Assembly: GCF_002002705.1 (NCBI RefSeq)
Contig: NZ_MUNS01000028.1
Location: 62,001 to 126,000 of the forward strand
Direction of reading: 5' to 3'
DNA length: 64,000 bases
Source: Polaromonas sp. C04
GTDB taxonomy: Bacteria; Pseudomonadota; Gammaproteobacteria; Burkholderiales; Burkholderiaceae_C
The notes under the pieces were generated by a model. That model saw only the letters and a program-made list of their open reading frames with translations. It searched no databases and was not told the origin of the DNA. This document shows positions 39,343 to 47,077 of the stretch, piece after piece (position 1 is the stretch's first letter; the number at the start of each line of letters is the position of its first letter). The position numbers were made by a program, and so were the translations under genes.

Positions 39343-39358
39343 TGTGACATATGTCACG
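39343..39358. promoter_or_regulatory. CRP/FNR-family-like palindrome upstream of the csu operon
   Basis: TGTGACATATGTCACG: the core GTGACATATGTCAC (39344-39357) is a perfect 14-bp palindrome and fits TGTGA-N6-TCACA with one mismatch. It sits 200 bp before the first csu gene and just after the lrp stop codon. A possible promoter on the minus strand is TTGACG (39262-39257) with TACCAT (39238-39233). Confidence 0.6.
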
Positions 39359-39394
39359 GCGGCGCACTCCGACTTTCAGGTCAGAAAGTGTTAA

Positions 39395-39892
39395 CTACTT
39401 TGTGGTTACACGTGTAACCGCACTCAAATGCCCCAGCGGCAGCGCGCTGCGCGCCTTGACCTCGCCCAGCGAGAAGCTGGTGTGCATATCCTTGACGTTG
39501 GGCAGGTTGATCAGGCTTTGCAGCGCAAAGCGCGAAAAGCTGTCCAGATCCTGCGTCACCACCTGCAGCTCGAAGGTGCCGGTGCCGCTGATGTAGTGGC
39601 AGGCAATCACCTCGGGCAGCTGCTTGATGGCGGCTTCCAGCTGGCGCGTGGCGTCGCCCGAGTTGCGGTCGGCGTCGAGCCGCACGAAGGCCAGCACGCC
39701 CAGGCCGATCTTGTGGCGGTCGATCACCGCCTGGTAGCCGGTGATGTAGCCGCGCTCCTCCAGCGCGCGCACGCGGCGCCAGCATGGCGCGGCCGACAGG
39801 CCGACGCGGTGCGCAAGCTCTGCATTGGTCAGGCGGCCATCGGTTTGCAGTTCGTGCAGGATGGCGATGTCAAACTTGTCGAGTGTTTCCAT
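39395..39892 (-). CDS. Lrp/AsnC family transcriptional regulator
   Basis: 165 residues from ATG 39892. Helix-turn-helix (METLDKFDIAILHELQTDGR, NAELAHRVGLSAAPCWRRVR) followed by the RAM effector-binding domain (YITGYQAVIDRHKIGLGVLA, GTGTFELQVVTQDLDSFSRF). Divergent from the indolepyruvate oxidoreductase gene, so it probably controls amino-acid or aryl-pyruvate breakdown by that enzyme. A longer start at 39979 is possible but less like the family. Confidence 0.92.
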   Translation of the reverse strand: METLDKFDIAILHELQTDGRLTNAELAHRVGLSAAPCWRRVRALEERGYITGYQAVIDRHKIGLGVLAFVRLDADRNSGDATRQLEAAIKQLPEVIACHYISGTGTFELQVVTQDLDSFSRFALQSLINLPNVKDMHTSFSLGEVKARSALPLGHLSAVTRVTTK

Positions 39893-39908
39893 ATGGTCAA
39901 ATTTTAAG

Positions 39909-39923
39909 CAAGATTCTTTCTTG
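39909..39923. promoter_or_regulatory. Candidate Lrp-family operator between lrp and ior
   Basis: CAAGATTCTTTCTTG is a 5-5-5 palindrome in an AT-rich stretch directly upstream of both divergent genes; Lrp/AsnC proteins bind such 15-bp imperfect palindromes. Inferred from position. Confidence 0.35.
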
Positions 39924-39987
39924 AGAAGGCCTTTGGCAGGCAAAGAAAGCAAACACTTATCTGGCGCTGCGACATACACTTTGCGGT

Positions 39988-40036
39988 GGATTCCCGCACC
40001 CCGATCTGAGTCGGGGGCAGGCCGCGCGGGAATGAC
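39988..40036. repeat. REP-like hairpin, GTCATTCCCGC type
   Basis: GGATTCCCGC (39988-39997) pairs with GCGGGAAT (40026-40033, followed by GAC), enclosing an inner stem CCCCGA/TCGGGG. Lies in the leader of the oxidoreductase gene. A related one is at 61186-61259. Confidence 0.6.
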
Positions 40037-40059
40037 AAAAATCTTGGAGACTGACGTAC

Positions 40060-43000
40060 ATGAACGCCCCGCTGCCAGAACACATCCGCAAAGCCCTGGA
40101 AACCGTCGCGCTCGACGACAAGTACTCGCTGGACTACGGTCCGGCCTTCATGAGCGGAGTGCAGGCGCTGGTCAAGCTGCCGATGCTGCAGCGGCTGCGC
40201 GACCAGCTGGCGGGCAAGAACACGGCGGGCTTCATCAGCGGCTACCGCGGCTCGCCGCTGGGTGGCTATGACCAGGCACTGTGGAAGGCCGCCAAGTACC
40301 TGAAGGCGCAGAACATCGTGTTCCAGCCCGGCGTCAACGAGGAGCTGGCGGCCACCGCGCTGTGGGGCACGCAGCAGCTCGGGTTTTCACCGGCGGGCAC
40401 GAACAAGTTTGATGGCGTGTTCGGCATCTGGTACGGCAAGGGGCCGGGCGTGGACCGCTGCTCGGACGTGTTCAAGCACGCCAACATGGCGGGCACCACC
40501 GAGTTTGGCGGCGTGATCGCGGTGGCCGGCGACGACCACATCAGCAAGAGCTCGACCGCCGCGCACCAGAGCGACCATATCTTCAAGGCCTGCGGCACGC
40601 CGGTGTTCTTCCCGGCCACGGTGCAGGAGATCCTGGACCTGGGCATCCATGCCTTTGCCATGAGCCGCTTCTCGGGTGTCTGGGCCGGCATGAAGACGAT
40701 CCAGGAGATCGTTGAGTCCAGCGCCACGGCCATGATCGACCCCGAGCGCGTGCAGATCAAGATCCCGACCGACTTCGAAATGCCCCCGGGGGGTCTGCAC
40801 ATCCGCTGGCCCGACCACGCGCTGGAGCAGGAGGCGCGGCTGTTCCATTACAAGTGGTACGCCGCGCTGGCCTACATCCGCGCGAATCGGCTCAACTACA
40901 ACGTCACCTCCGGCCCGCACGACCGCTTCGGCCTGATGGCCTCGGGCAAGGCCTACAGCGACACGCGCCAGGCGCTGATCGACCTGGGGCTGGACGACGC
41001 CGCCTGCCAGCAGCTCGGCATCCGGCTGCACAAGGTCGGCGTGGTCTGGCCGCTGGAAGCCCAGCTGACGCGCGAGTTCGCCACCGGGCTGCAGGAAATC
41101 CTGGTGGTGGAAGAAAAGCGCCAGGTCATCGAATACCAGGTCAAGGAAGAACTCTACAACTGGCGCGCGGACGTGCGCCCCAACGTGGTGGGCAAGTTCA
41201 GCGAGCAGAGCGAGGGCGACTTCAGCGGCGGCGAATGGTCCATGGCGAATCCGACCGCGAACACGCTGCTGCGCGCCAATGCCGACCTGTCGCCAGCGCT
41301 GATTGCCAGCGCCATCGCGCAGCGGCTCAAGAAGCTCGGGGTCGATGGCGACATGGCGGCGCGCATCGACGCGCAGCTGGCGATCCTGCAGGCCAAGGAG
41401 CGTTCCATGCAGGTGCTGGAAGTCAAGGCCGACCGGCTGCCGTGGTTCTGCTCGGGCTGCCCGCACAACACCAGCACGGTGGTGCCCGAGGGCTCGCGCG
41501 CCATGGCCGGCATCGGCTGCCACTTCATGGCGACCTGGATGGACCGCAGCACGGTCGGCTTCACGCAAATGGGCGGCGAGGGCGTGCCCTGGGTCGGGCA
41601 GCAGCCGTTCACCACCGACCAGCATATCTTCGCCAACCTGGGCGATGGCACCTACTTCCACAGCGGTCTGCTGGCGGTGCGCCAGTCCATTGCGGCCGGC
41701 GTCAACATCACCTACAAGATCCTGTACAACGACGCGGTCGCCATGACCGGCGGCCAGCCCGTCGGCGAGCGCCCCGAGGGGCACTCGGTGGTGCAGATTG
41801 CCCAGTCCATGCGGGCCGAAGGTGCGATCAAGATCACCATCGTCACGGACGAGCCCGAAAAATACGATGCCGTTAAAGGACTGCCCGAGGGCATCGCCAT
41901 CCAGCACCGCGACACGCTGGACGCGGTGCAGCGCGAGTTCCGGGAAATCAAGGGCACCACGGTCATCATTTACGACCAGACCTGTGCGACTGAGAAGCGC
42001 CGCCGGCGCAAGCGCGGCACGCTGGTGGACCCGGCCAAGCGCGTGGTCATCAACGAGCTGGTGTGCGAGGGCTGCGGCGACTGCGGCGAGCAAAGTAACT
42101 GCCTCTCCGTGGAGCCGCTGGAGACCGAATTCGGGCGCAAGCGCCAGATCAACCAGAGCAGTTGCAACAAGGACTATTCCTGCGTCAAGGGCTTTTGCCC
42201 AAGCTTCGTCACGGTCGAAGGCGGCCAGCTTCGCAAGAAAGCCAAGGACAAGGCCGCGTCGCCGTTCGAGCTGGGCGTGCTGCCCGAGCCGGTGATCCCC
42301 GAGGCGCGTGATGTGCCGGGCGGAGTCTGGGGCATCGTCGTCGCGGGCGTCGGCGGCACCGGCGTCATCACCATCGGCCAGCTGCTGGGCGTGGCCGCGC
42401 ATCTGGAAGGCAAGGGCATCGTCACGCAGGACGCGGGCGGGCTGGCGCAAAAGGGCGGCGCCACCTGGAGCCATGTGCTGATCGCCAACCGGCAGGACGA
42501 CATCCGCACCACGCGCGTGAGCATGGCCGCGGCCGACCTCATCATCGGCTGCGACCCGATCGTCGCGGCCGGCAAGGAGACGATGCTGCGCATGCGCGAG
42601 GGCCGCACCCATGTGGCGCTGAACACGCACAGCGCGCCGACCGCGGCGTTCGTGCACGACGCCAACTGGAAGAATCCGGGCGAGGCCTGCGCCGGGGAGA
42701 TCGCCAAGGCGGTGGGTACAGCAGCGGTCGGTTCGTTCGATGCCGACACGGCCGCCACCCAACTGATGGGCGACAGCATCTACACCAACCCCATGCTGCT
42801 GGGCTACGCCTGGCAAAAGGGCTGGATCCCGCTGGGCCGCGATGCGCTGCTGCGTGCCATCGAGCTCAACGCCGTGGCGGTGGACAACAACAAGGCCGCG
42901 TTCGAATGGGGCCGGCGCGCCGCGCACGATCCGCAGGGCGTGGCCGCGCTGGCCTCACCGGGCCAGGTGATCGAGTTCAAGAAACGGACCTCGCTGGACG

Positions 43001-43638
43001 ACATGATCGCCACGCGGGTTGAATTCCTGACCGGTTACCAGAACGCCGCCTATGCGGCCCAGTACCGGGCCTTTGTCGACAAGGTGCGCCAGGCGGAGTC
43101 GGCGCTGGGCAAGACGCTGCTCGCCGAGTCGGTGGCGCGCTACCTGTTCAAGCTGATGGCCTACAAGGACGAGTACGAGGTGGCGCGGCTGCATACCGAC
43201 ACGGCTTTTCTCGCCAAGATCAACGGCATGTTCGAGGGCGACTTCAAGCTCAACTACCACCTGGCCCCGCCGCTGCTCGCCAAGCGCAACGACAAGGGCG
43301 AACTGCAAAAGCGGCCCTTTGGCCCCTGGATGCTGACGGCCTTCAAGCTGCTGGCCAAACTCAAGGGTCTGCGCGGCACCGCGCTCGACATCTTCGGTAA
43401 GACCGGGGAGCGCCGCACCGAGCGCGCGCTGATTGGCGAGTACCGGGCCAGCATTGAGGAGATGCTGAAGTCGCTCAGCGCCGCCAACCACGCCACCGCC
43501 GTCGAGATTGCGCGCATCCCCGAGCAGATCCGCGGCTACGGCCATGTGAAGGAGCGCCACCTGAAGGCCGCGCGCGTGCAATGGAAAGCGCTGCTGGCGC
43601 AGTGGCGCGATCCGCAAGGGGTCAGGAAAGTGGCCTGA
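40060..43638 (+). CDS. Indolepyruvate ferredoxin oxidoreductase family protein (fused alpha and beta subunits)
   Basis: 1192 residues. Order: pyruvate:ferredoxin-oxidoreductase-type domain (GFISGYRGSPLGGYDQALWK, about 55-250), a TPP-binding region with CSGCPHNTSTVVPEGSRAMA near residue 466, a cysteine-rich iron-sulfur region (VCEGCGDCGEQSNC ... SCNKDYSCVKGFCPS, about 668-715) and a C-terminal gamma domain (GIVVAGVGGTGVITIGQLLG, from about 755). It oxidatively decarboxylates aryl pyruvates such as indolepyruvate and phenylpyruvate, passing electrons to ferredoxin. TTGGAG precedes ATG 40060. Divergent from an Lrp-type regulator. Confidence 0.94.
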   Translation: MNAPLPEHIRKALETVALDDKYSLDYGPAFMSGVQALVKLPMLQRLRDQLAGKNTAGFISGYRGSPLGGYDQALWKAAKYLKAQNIVFQPGVNEELAATALWGTQQLGFSPAGTNKFDGVFGIWYGKGPGVDRCSDVFKHANMAGTTEFGGVIAVAGDDHISKSSTAAHQSDHIFKACGTPVFFPATVQEILDLGIHAFAMSRFSGVWAGMKTIQEIVESSATAMIDPERVQIKIPTDFEMPPGGLHIRWPDHALEQEARLFHYKWYAALAYIRANRLNYNVTSGPHDRFGLMASGKAYSDTRQALIDLGLDDAACQQLGIRLHKVGVVWPLEAQLTREFATGLQEILVVEEKRQVIEYQVKEELYNWRADVRPNVVGKFSEQSEGDFSGGEWSMANPTANTLLRANADLSPALIASAIAQRLKKLGVDGDMAARIDAQLAILQAKERSMQVLEVKADRLPWFCSGCPHNTSTVVPEGSRAMAGIGCHFMATWMDRSTVGFTQMGGEGVPWVGQQPFTTDQHIFANLGDGTYFHSGLLAVRQSIAAGVNITYKILYNDAVAMTGGQPVGERPEGHSVVQIAQSMRAEGAIKITIVTDEPEKYDAVKGLPEGIAIQHRDTLDAVQREFREIKGTTVIIYDQTCATEKRRRRKRGTLVDPAKRVVINELVCEGCGDCGEQSNCLSVEPLETEFGRKRQINQSSCNKDYSCVKGFCPSFVTVEGGQLRKKAKDKAASPFELGVLPEPVIPEARDVPGGVWGIVVAGVGGTGVITIGQLLGVAAHLEGKGIVTQDAGGLAQKGGATWSHVLIANRQDDIRTTRVSMAAADLIIGCDPIVAAGKETMLRMREGRTHVALNTHSAPTAAFVHDANWKNPGEACAGEIAKAVGTAAVGSFDADTAATQLMGDSIYTNPMLLGYAWQKGWIPLGRDALLRAIELNAVAVDNNKAAFEWGRRAAHDPQGVAALASPGQVIEFKKRTSLDDMIATRVEFLTGYQNAAYAAQYRAFVDKVRQAESALGKTLLAESVARYLFKLMAYKDEYEVARLHTDTAFLAKINGMFEGDFKLNYHLAPPLLAKRNDKGELQKRPFGPWMLTAFKLLAKLKGLRGTALDIFGKTGERRTERALIGEYRASIEEMLKSLSAANHATAVEIARIPEQIRGYGHVKERHLKAARVQWKALLAQWRDPQGVRKVA

Positions 43639-43771
43639 GCCGGGGATTTGTCACTCAAATACCCCGTCGTTCGCAGGGACGGGCGTGTATGGGTGTAGGT
43701 CCATCAGAAGGCACGGCCGGTCTCGCGGGCAGACATGATAGCGCGGCATACAATCCCGCATTGCCTGCTTT

Positions 43772-43791
43772 CGGGCGCATTCCTGCGCCCG
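43772..43791 (+). promoter_or_regulatory. Leader hairpin before yajC
   Basis: CGGGCGCA, loop TTCC, TGCGCCCG: a perfect 8-bp GC stem 38 bp before the yajC GTG, downstream of a TACAAT-like -10 sequence. Could be an attenuator or an end hairpin of upstream transcripts. Confidence 0.45.
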
Positions 43792-43829
43792 GGGGTTTCC
43801 ATTGATCCAATCGTTGTGGAGTTTTCCCC

Positions 43830-44162
43830 GTGTTTATTTCTTCTGCCTTTGCCCAAACCGCTCCCGCCGCCGCTGCCGGCGGCGACATGATGTCGTCGCT
43901 CACCAGCATGGCGCCTCTCGTGCTGATGTTTGTGGTGCTCTACTTCGTGATGATCCGCCCCCAGATGAAAAAACAAAAGGAACACCGGACCATGCTGTCG
44001 GCGCTGGCCAAGGGCGACGAGATTGCCACCGCAGGCGGCGTGCTGGGCAAGGTCACCAAGCTGGGCGATAGCCTGCTCAGCGTCGAGATTGCCAGCGGCG
44101 TGGAAGTGCAGCTGCAGCGCAGCGCGGTGGTGCAGGTGCTGCCCAAGGGCACCATCAAGTAA
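43830..44162 (+). CDS. yajC: Preprotein translocase subunit YajC
   Basis: 110 residues from GTG 43830 with GGAG eight bases upstream. One membrane helix (APLVLMFVVLYFVMIRPQMK) followed by KKQKEHRTMLSALAKGDEIA and the basic/beta tail typical of YajC, which associates with SecDF-YidC. Followed by secD after 57 bp. Confidence 0.96.
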   Translation: MFISSAFAQTAPAAAAGGDMMSSLTSMAPLVLMFVVLYFVMIRPQMKKQKEHRTMLSALAKGDEIATAGGVLGKVTKLGDSLLSVEIASGVEVQLQRSAVVQVLPKGTIK

Positions 44163-44219
44163 TCCGTTCGATGGCTTTCAGGTCAGTCGTTTCAAGTCGT
44201 TAAAGAGCAAAGCGCGAAC

Positions 44220-46103
44220 ATGAACCGTTATCCGGTGTGGAAGTACGCGATCATCGTGATCGCATTCCTGGTGGGGGTGATCTATACCCTGCCCAATTTC
44301 TTTGGTGAAGCGCCGGCCGTGCAGGTGTTGTCGGCGAAGTCCGTCGTGAAGGTGGACGCCACCACGCAGACCCGCATCGAAGACGCGCTCAAGGCAGCAA
44401 ATATCACGGCCGATGCCGTGACCTTCGAGGGCAATTCCATCAAGGCCCGCTTCAACAACACCGACATTCAGCTCGCGGCCAAGGACGCGATCCAGAAGGC
44501 CCTGAATCCCGATCCGTCGGATCCGGGCTATGTGGTTGCGCTGAACCTGCTGTCGCGCTCGCCGGCCTGGCTGACGGCCTTGCATGCGCAGCCGATGTAC
44601 CTGGGGCTGGACCTGCGCGGCGGCGTGTACTTCATGCTGCAGGTGGACATGCACGCAGCGCTGACCCAGAAAACGGAGTCCATGAGCGGGGATATCCGTA
44701 CGCTGCTGCGGGAAAAGGACTTGCGCTACAGCGGCATCAACCGCAACGACACCGTGATCGAGATCGCGTTCCGCGACAGCCAGACGCTGCAGGGCGCGAA
44801 GAACCTGATTGCGGACCAGTTTGCCGACCTGCAGACCACGGACGCGCCCGATGGCCTCGGGTACAAGCTCATGGCCTCCATCAAGCCCGAGGCCGTGCGG
44901 CGCATCCAGGAGCAGGCGCTCAAGCAGAACATGGTGACGCTGCATAACCGCATCAACGAACTCGGCGTGGCCGAGCCGGTGATCCTGCAGCAGGGGCTGG
45001 ACCGCATCGTGGTGCAGCTGCCCGGCGTGCAGGACACGGCCAAGGCCAAGGACATCCTGGGGCGTACCGCTACGCTGGAAGTGCGCATGGTCGATGAGGG
45101 CACCGAGGCGCGCGTCGCCGAAACCGGTGCCGGTGCGGTGCCGTTTGGCGATGAACGCTACCTGGACCTGAACGGCCAGCCCGTCATCGTGAAGAAGCAG
45201 GTGGTGTTGACGGGTGAGAACCTGACTGATGCACAGGCCGGCTTCGACAGCCAGACACAGGAGCCCACCGTCAACCTCACGCTGGATTCCAAGGGTTCGC
45301 GCATCTTCCGCGATGTCACGCGCGACAACGTAGGCAAGCGCATGGCCATCATCCTGTTTGAAAAGGGCAAGGGTCAAGTGGTTACGGCGCCGGTGATCCG
45401 CAGCGAGATCGGCGGCGGCCGCGTGCAAATCTCCGGGCGCATGACCGCGATGGAGGCCAGCGACACCGCGCTGCTGCTGCGCGCCGGCTCGCTCGCCGCA
45501 CCGATGGAGATCATCGAGGAGCGCACCATTGGCCCGAGCCTGGGCGCCGACAACATCAGCAAGGGCTTTCACAGCGTGACCTGGGGGTTTTTGGTGATCG
45601 TCGCGTTCATGTGCGTGTACTACATGCTGTTCGGCGTGTTCTCCAGCCTGGCGCTGACCTTCAACCTGCTGCTGATCGTTGCGGTGCTGTCGATGCTGCA
45701 GGCCACGCTGACGCTGCCCGGCATCGCGGCCATGGCATTTACCATGGGTATGGCGATTGACTCCAATGTGCTGATCAACGAGCGGGTGCGCGAGGAGTTG
45801 CGCGGCGGCGCCTCGCCGCAAGCGGCGATTCACGCCGGCTACGACCGGGCCTGGGCGACGATTCTGGACTCCAACGTCACGACCCTGATTGCCGGTCTGG
45901 CGCTGCTGGCGTTTGGCTCCGGTCCGGTGCGCGGTTTTGCCGTGGTGCACTGCATCGGCATCCTGACCAGCCTGTTCTCATCGGTATTCTTCTCGCGCGG
46001 CCTGGTGAATCTCTGGTATGGGCGCAAGAAAAAACTCAAGAGCGTGTCGATTGGTACGGTCTGGCGCCCGGCGGCAGAGACCGCCGTCGCCAAGGCGAAA
46101 TAA
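44220..46103 (+). CDS. secD: Protein translocase subunit SecD
   Basis: 627 residues. First helix, LGLDLRGGVYFMLQVD motif, large periplasmic P1 region, then five C-terminal helices (GFLVIVAFMCVYYMLFGVFS; MAFTMGMAIDSNVLINERVR with the conserved Asp/Glu area). SecDF uses the proton gradient to help pull proteins through SecYEG. secF follows after 11 bp. Confidence 0.97.
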   Translation: MNRYPVWKYAIIVIAFLVGVIYTLPNFFGEAPAVQVLSAKSVVKVDATTQTRIEDALKAANITADAVTFEGNSIKARFNNTDIQLAAKDAIQKALNPDPSDPGYVVALNLLSRSPAWLTALHAQPMYLGLDLRGGVYFMLQVDMHAALTQKTESMSGDIRTLLREKDLRYSGINRNDTVIEIAFRDSQTLQGAKNLIADQFADLQTTDAPDGLGYKLMASIKPEAVRRIQEQALKQNMVTLHNRINELGVAEPVILQQGLDRIVVQLPGVQDTAKAKDILGRTATLEVRMVDEGTEARVAETGAGAVPFGDERYLDLNGQPVIVKKQVVLTGENLTDAQAGFDSQTQEPTVNLTLDSKGSRIFRDVTRDNVGKRMAIILFEKGKGQVVTAPVIRSEIGGGRVQISGRMTAMEASDTALLLRAGSLAAPMEIIEERTIGPSLGADNISKGFHSVTWGFLVIVAFMCVYYMLFGVFSSLALTFNLLLIVAVLSMLQATLTLPGIAAMAFTMGMAIDSNVLINERVREELRGGASPQAAIHAGYDRAWATILDSNVTTLIAGLALLAFGSGPVRGFAVVHCIGILTSLFSSVFFSRGLVNLWYGRKKKLKSVSIGTVWRPAAETAVAKAK

Positions 46104-46114
46104 GGGGCGGCACC

Positions 46115-47071
46115 ATGGAATTTTTCAAAATCCACAAGGACATCCCGTTCATGCGGTATGCCCTGTTATTCAACGTGGTCTCGGCAGTCGTTTTCGCGCT
46201 GGCGGTGTTTTTCCTGATCTCGCGCGGCCTGAACCTGTCGGTGGAGTTCACCGGCGGTACCGTGATGCAGGTCACCTACCCACAGCCGGCCGATCTGGCC
46301 AGGGTGCGCAACGACACCGCGAAACTTGGATTTTCCGATGTGCAGGTGCAAAACTTTGGCAATTCGCGCGATGTGATCATTCGCCTGTCGGTCGAAAAGG
46401 GGGTGACCTCGGCGCAGCAGAGCGAGAAGGTCCTTGCCGCCCTGAAGGCAGATGACCCTGGCGTCGTCATGCGCAGCACTGAATTCGTCGGGCCGCAGGT
46501 GGGCGAAGAACTGGTCACGAACGGCCTCAAGGCGCTGGGCACGGTGGTGGTTGGCATCATGATTTACCTTGCCATGCGCTTCGAGTGGAAGTTCGCGGTG
46601 TCGGCGATCATCGCCAACCTGCACGACGTGGTCATCATCCTGGGCTTCTTCGCCTTCTTCCGCTGGGAGTTCTCGCTCTCGGTGCTGGCGGCGGTGCTGG
46701 CCGTGCTGGGCTACTCGGTGAATGAGTCGGTGGTGATTTTCGACCGGGTGCGCGAGGCCTTCCGGCGCTTTCGCAAGATGGACTCGACGCAGATCATCAA
46801 CCATGCCATCACTGCCAACATCAGCCGCACCATCATCACCCACGGCTCGACCCAGATGATGGTGCTGTCGATGCTGCTGTTTGGCGGCCAGACGCTGCAT
46901 TACTTTGCATTGGCGCTGACTGTGGGTATCCTGTTCGGTATTTACTCATCGGTATTCGTGGCCGCCGCGATTGCGATGGAGCTCGGCATCAAACGGGAAG
47001 ACATGATCAAGACGCCGGTCCGCAAAGAGGGAGAAGATCCGAACGACCCGAATGCGGGAGCCCAGGTCTAG
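46115..47071 (+). CDS. secF: Protein translocase subunit SecF
   Basis: 318 residues. Six helices and the motifs LSVEFTGGTVMQV and LGYSVNESVVIFDRVREAFR typical of SecF. Partner of SecD in the inner membrane. The next gene (DUF1631) begins seven bases after the stop, a common Burkholderiales order. Confidence 0.97.
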   Translation: MEFFKIHKDIPFMRYALLFNVVSAVVFALAVFFLISRGLNLSVEFTGGTVMQVTYPQPADLARVRNDTAKLGFSDVQVQNFGNSRDVIIRLSVEKGVTSAQQSEKVLAALKADDPGVVMRSTEFVGPQVGEELVTNGLKALGTVVVGIMIYLAMRFEWKFAVSAIIANLHDVVIILGFFAFFRWEFSLSVLAAVLAVLGYSVNESVVIFDRVREAFRRFRKMDSTQIINHAITANISRTIITHGSTQMMVLSMLLFGGQTLHYFALALTVGILFGIYSSVFVAAAIAMELGIKREDMIKTPVRKEGEDPNDPNAGAQV

Positions 47072-47077
47072 ACCAGC

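Noticed and set aside
40387-42927. 846-codon minus-strand open frame opposite the indolepyruvate oxidoreductase
   Set aside because: Antisense shadow; composition biased and no motifs.
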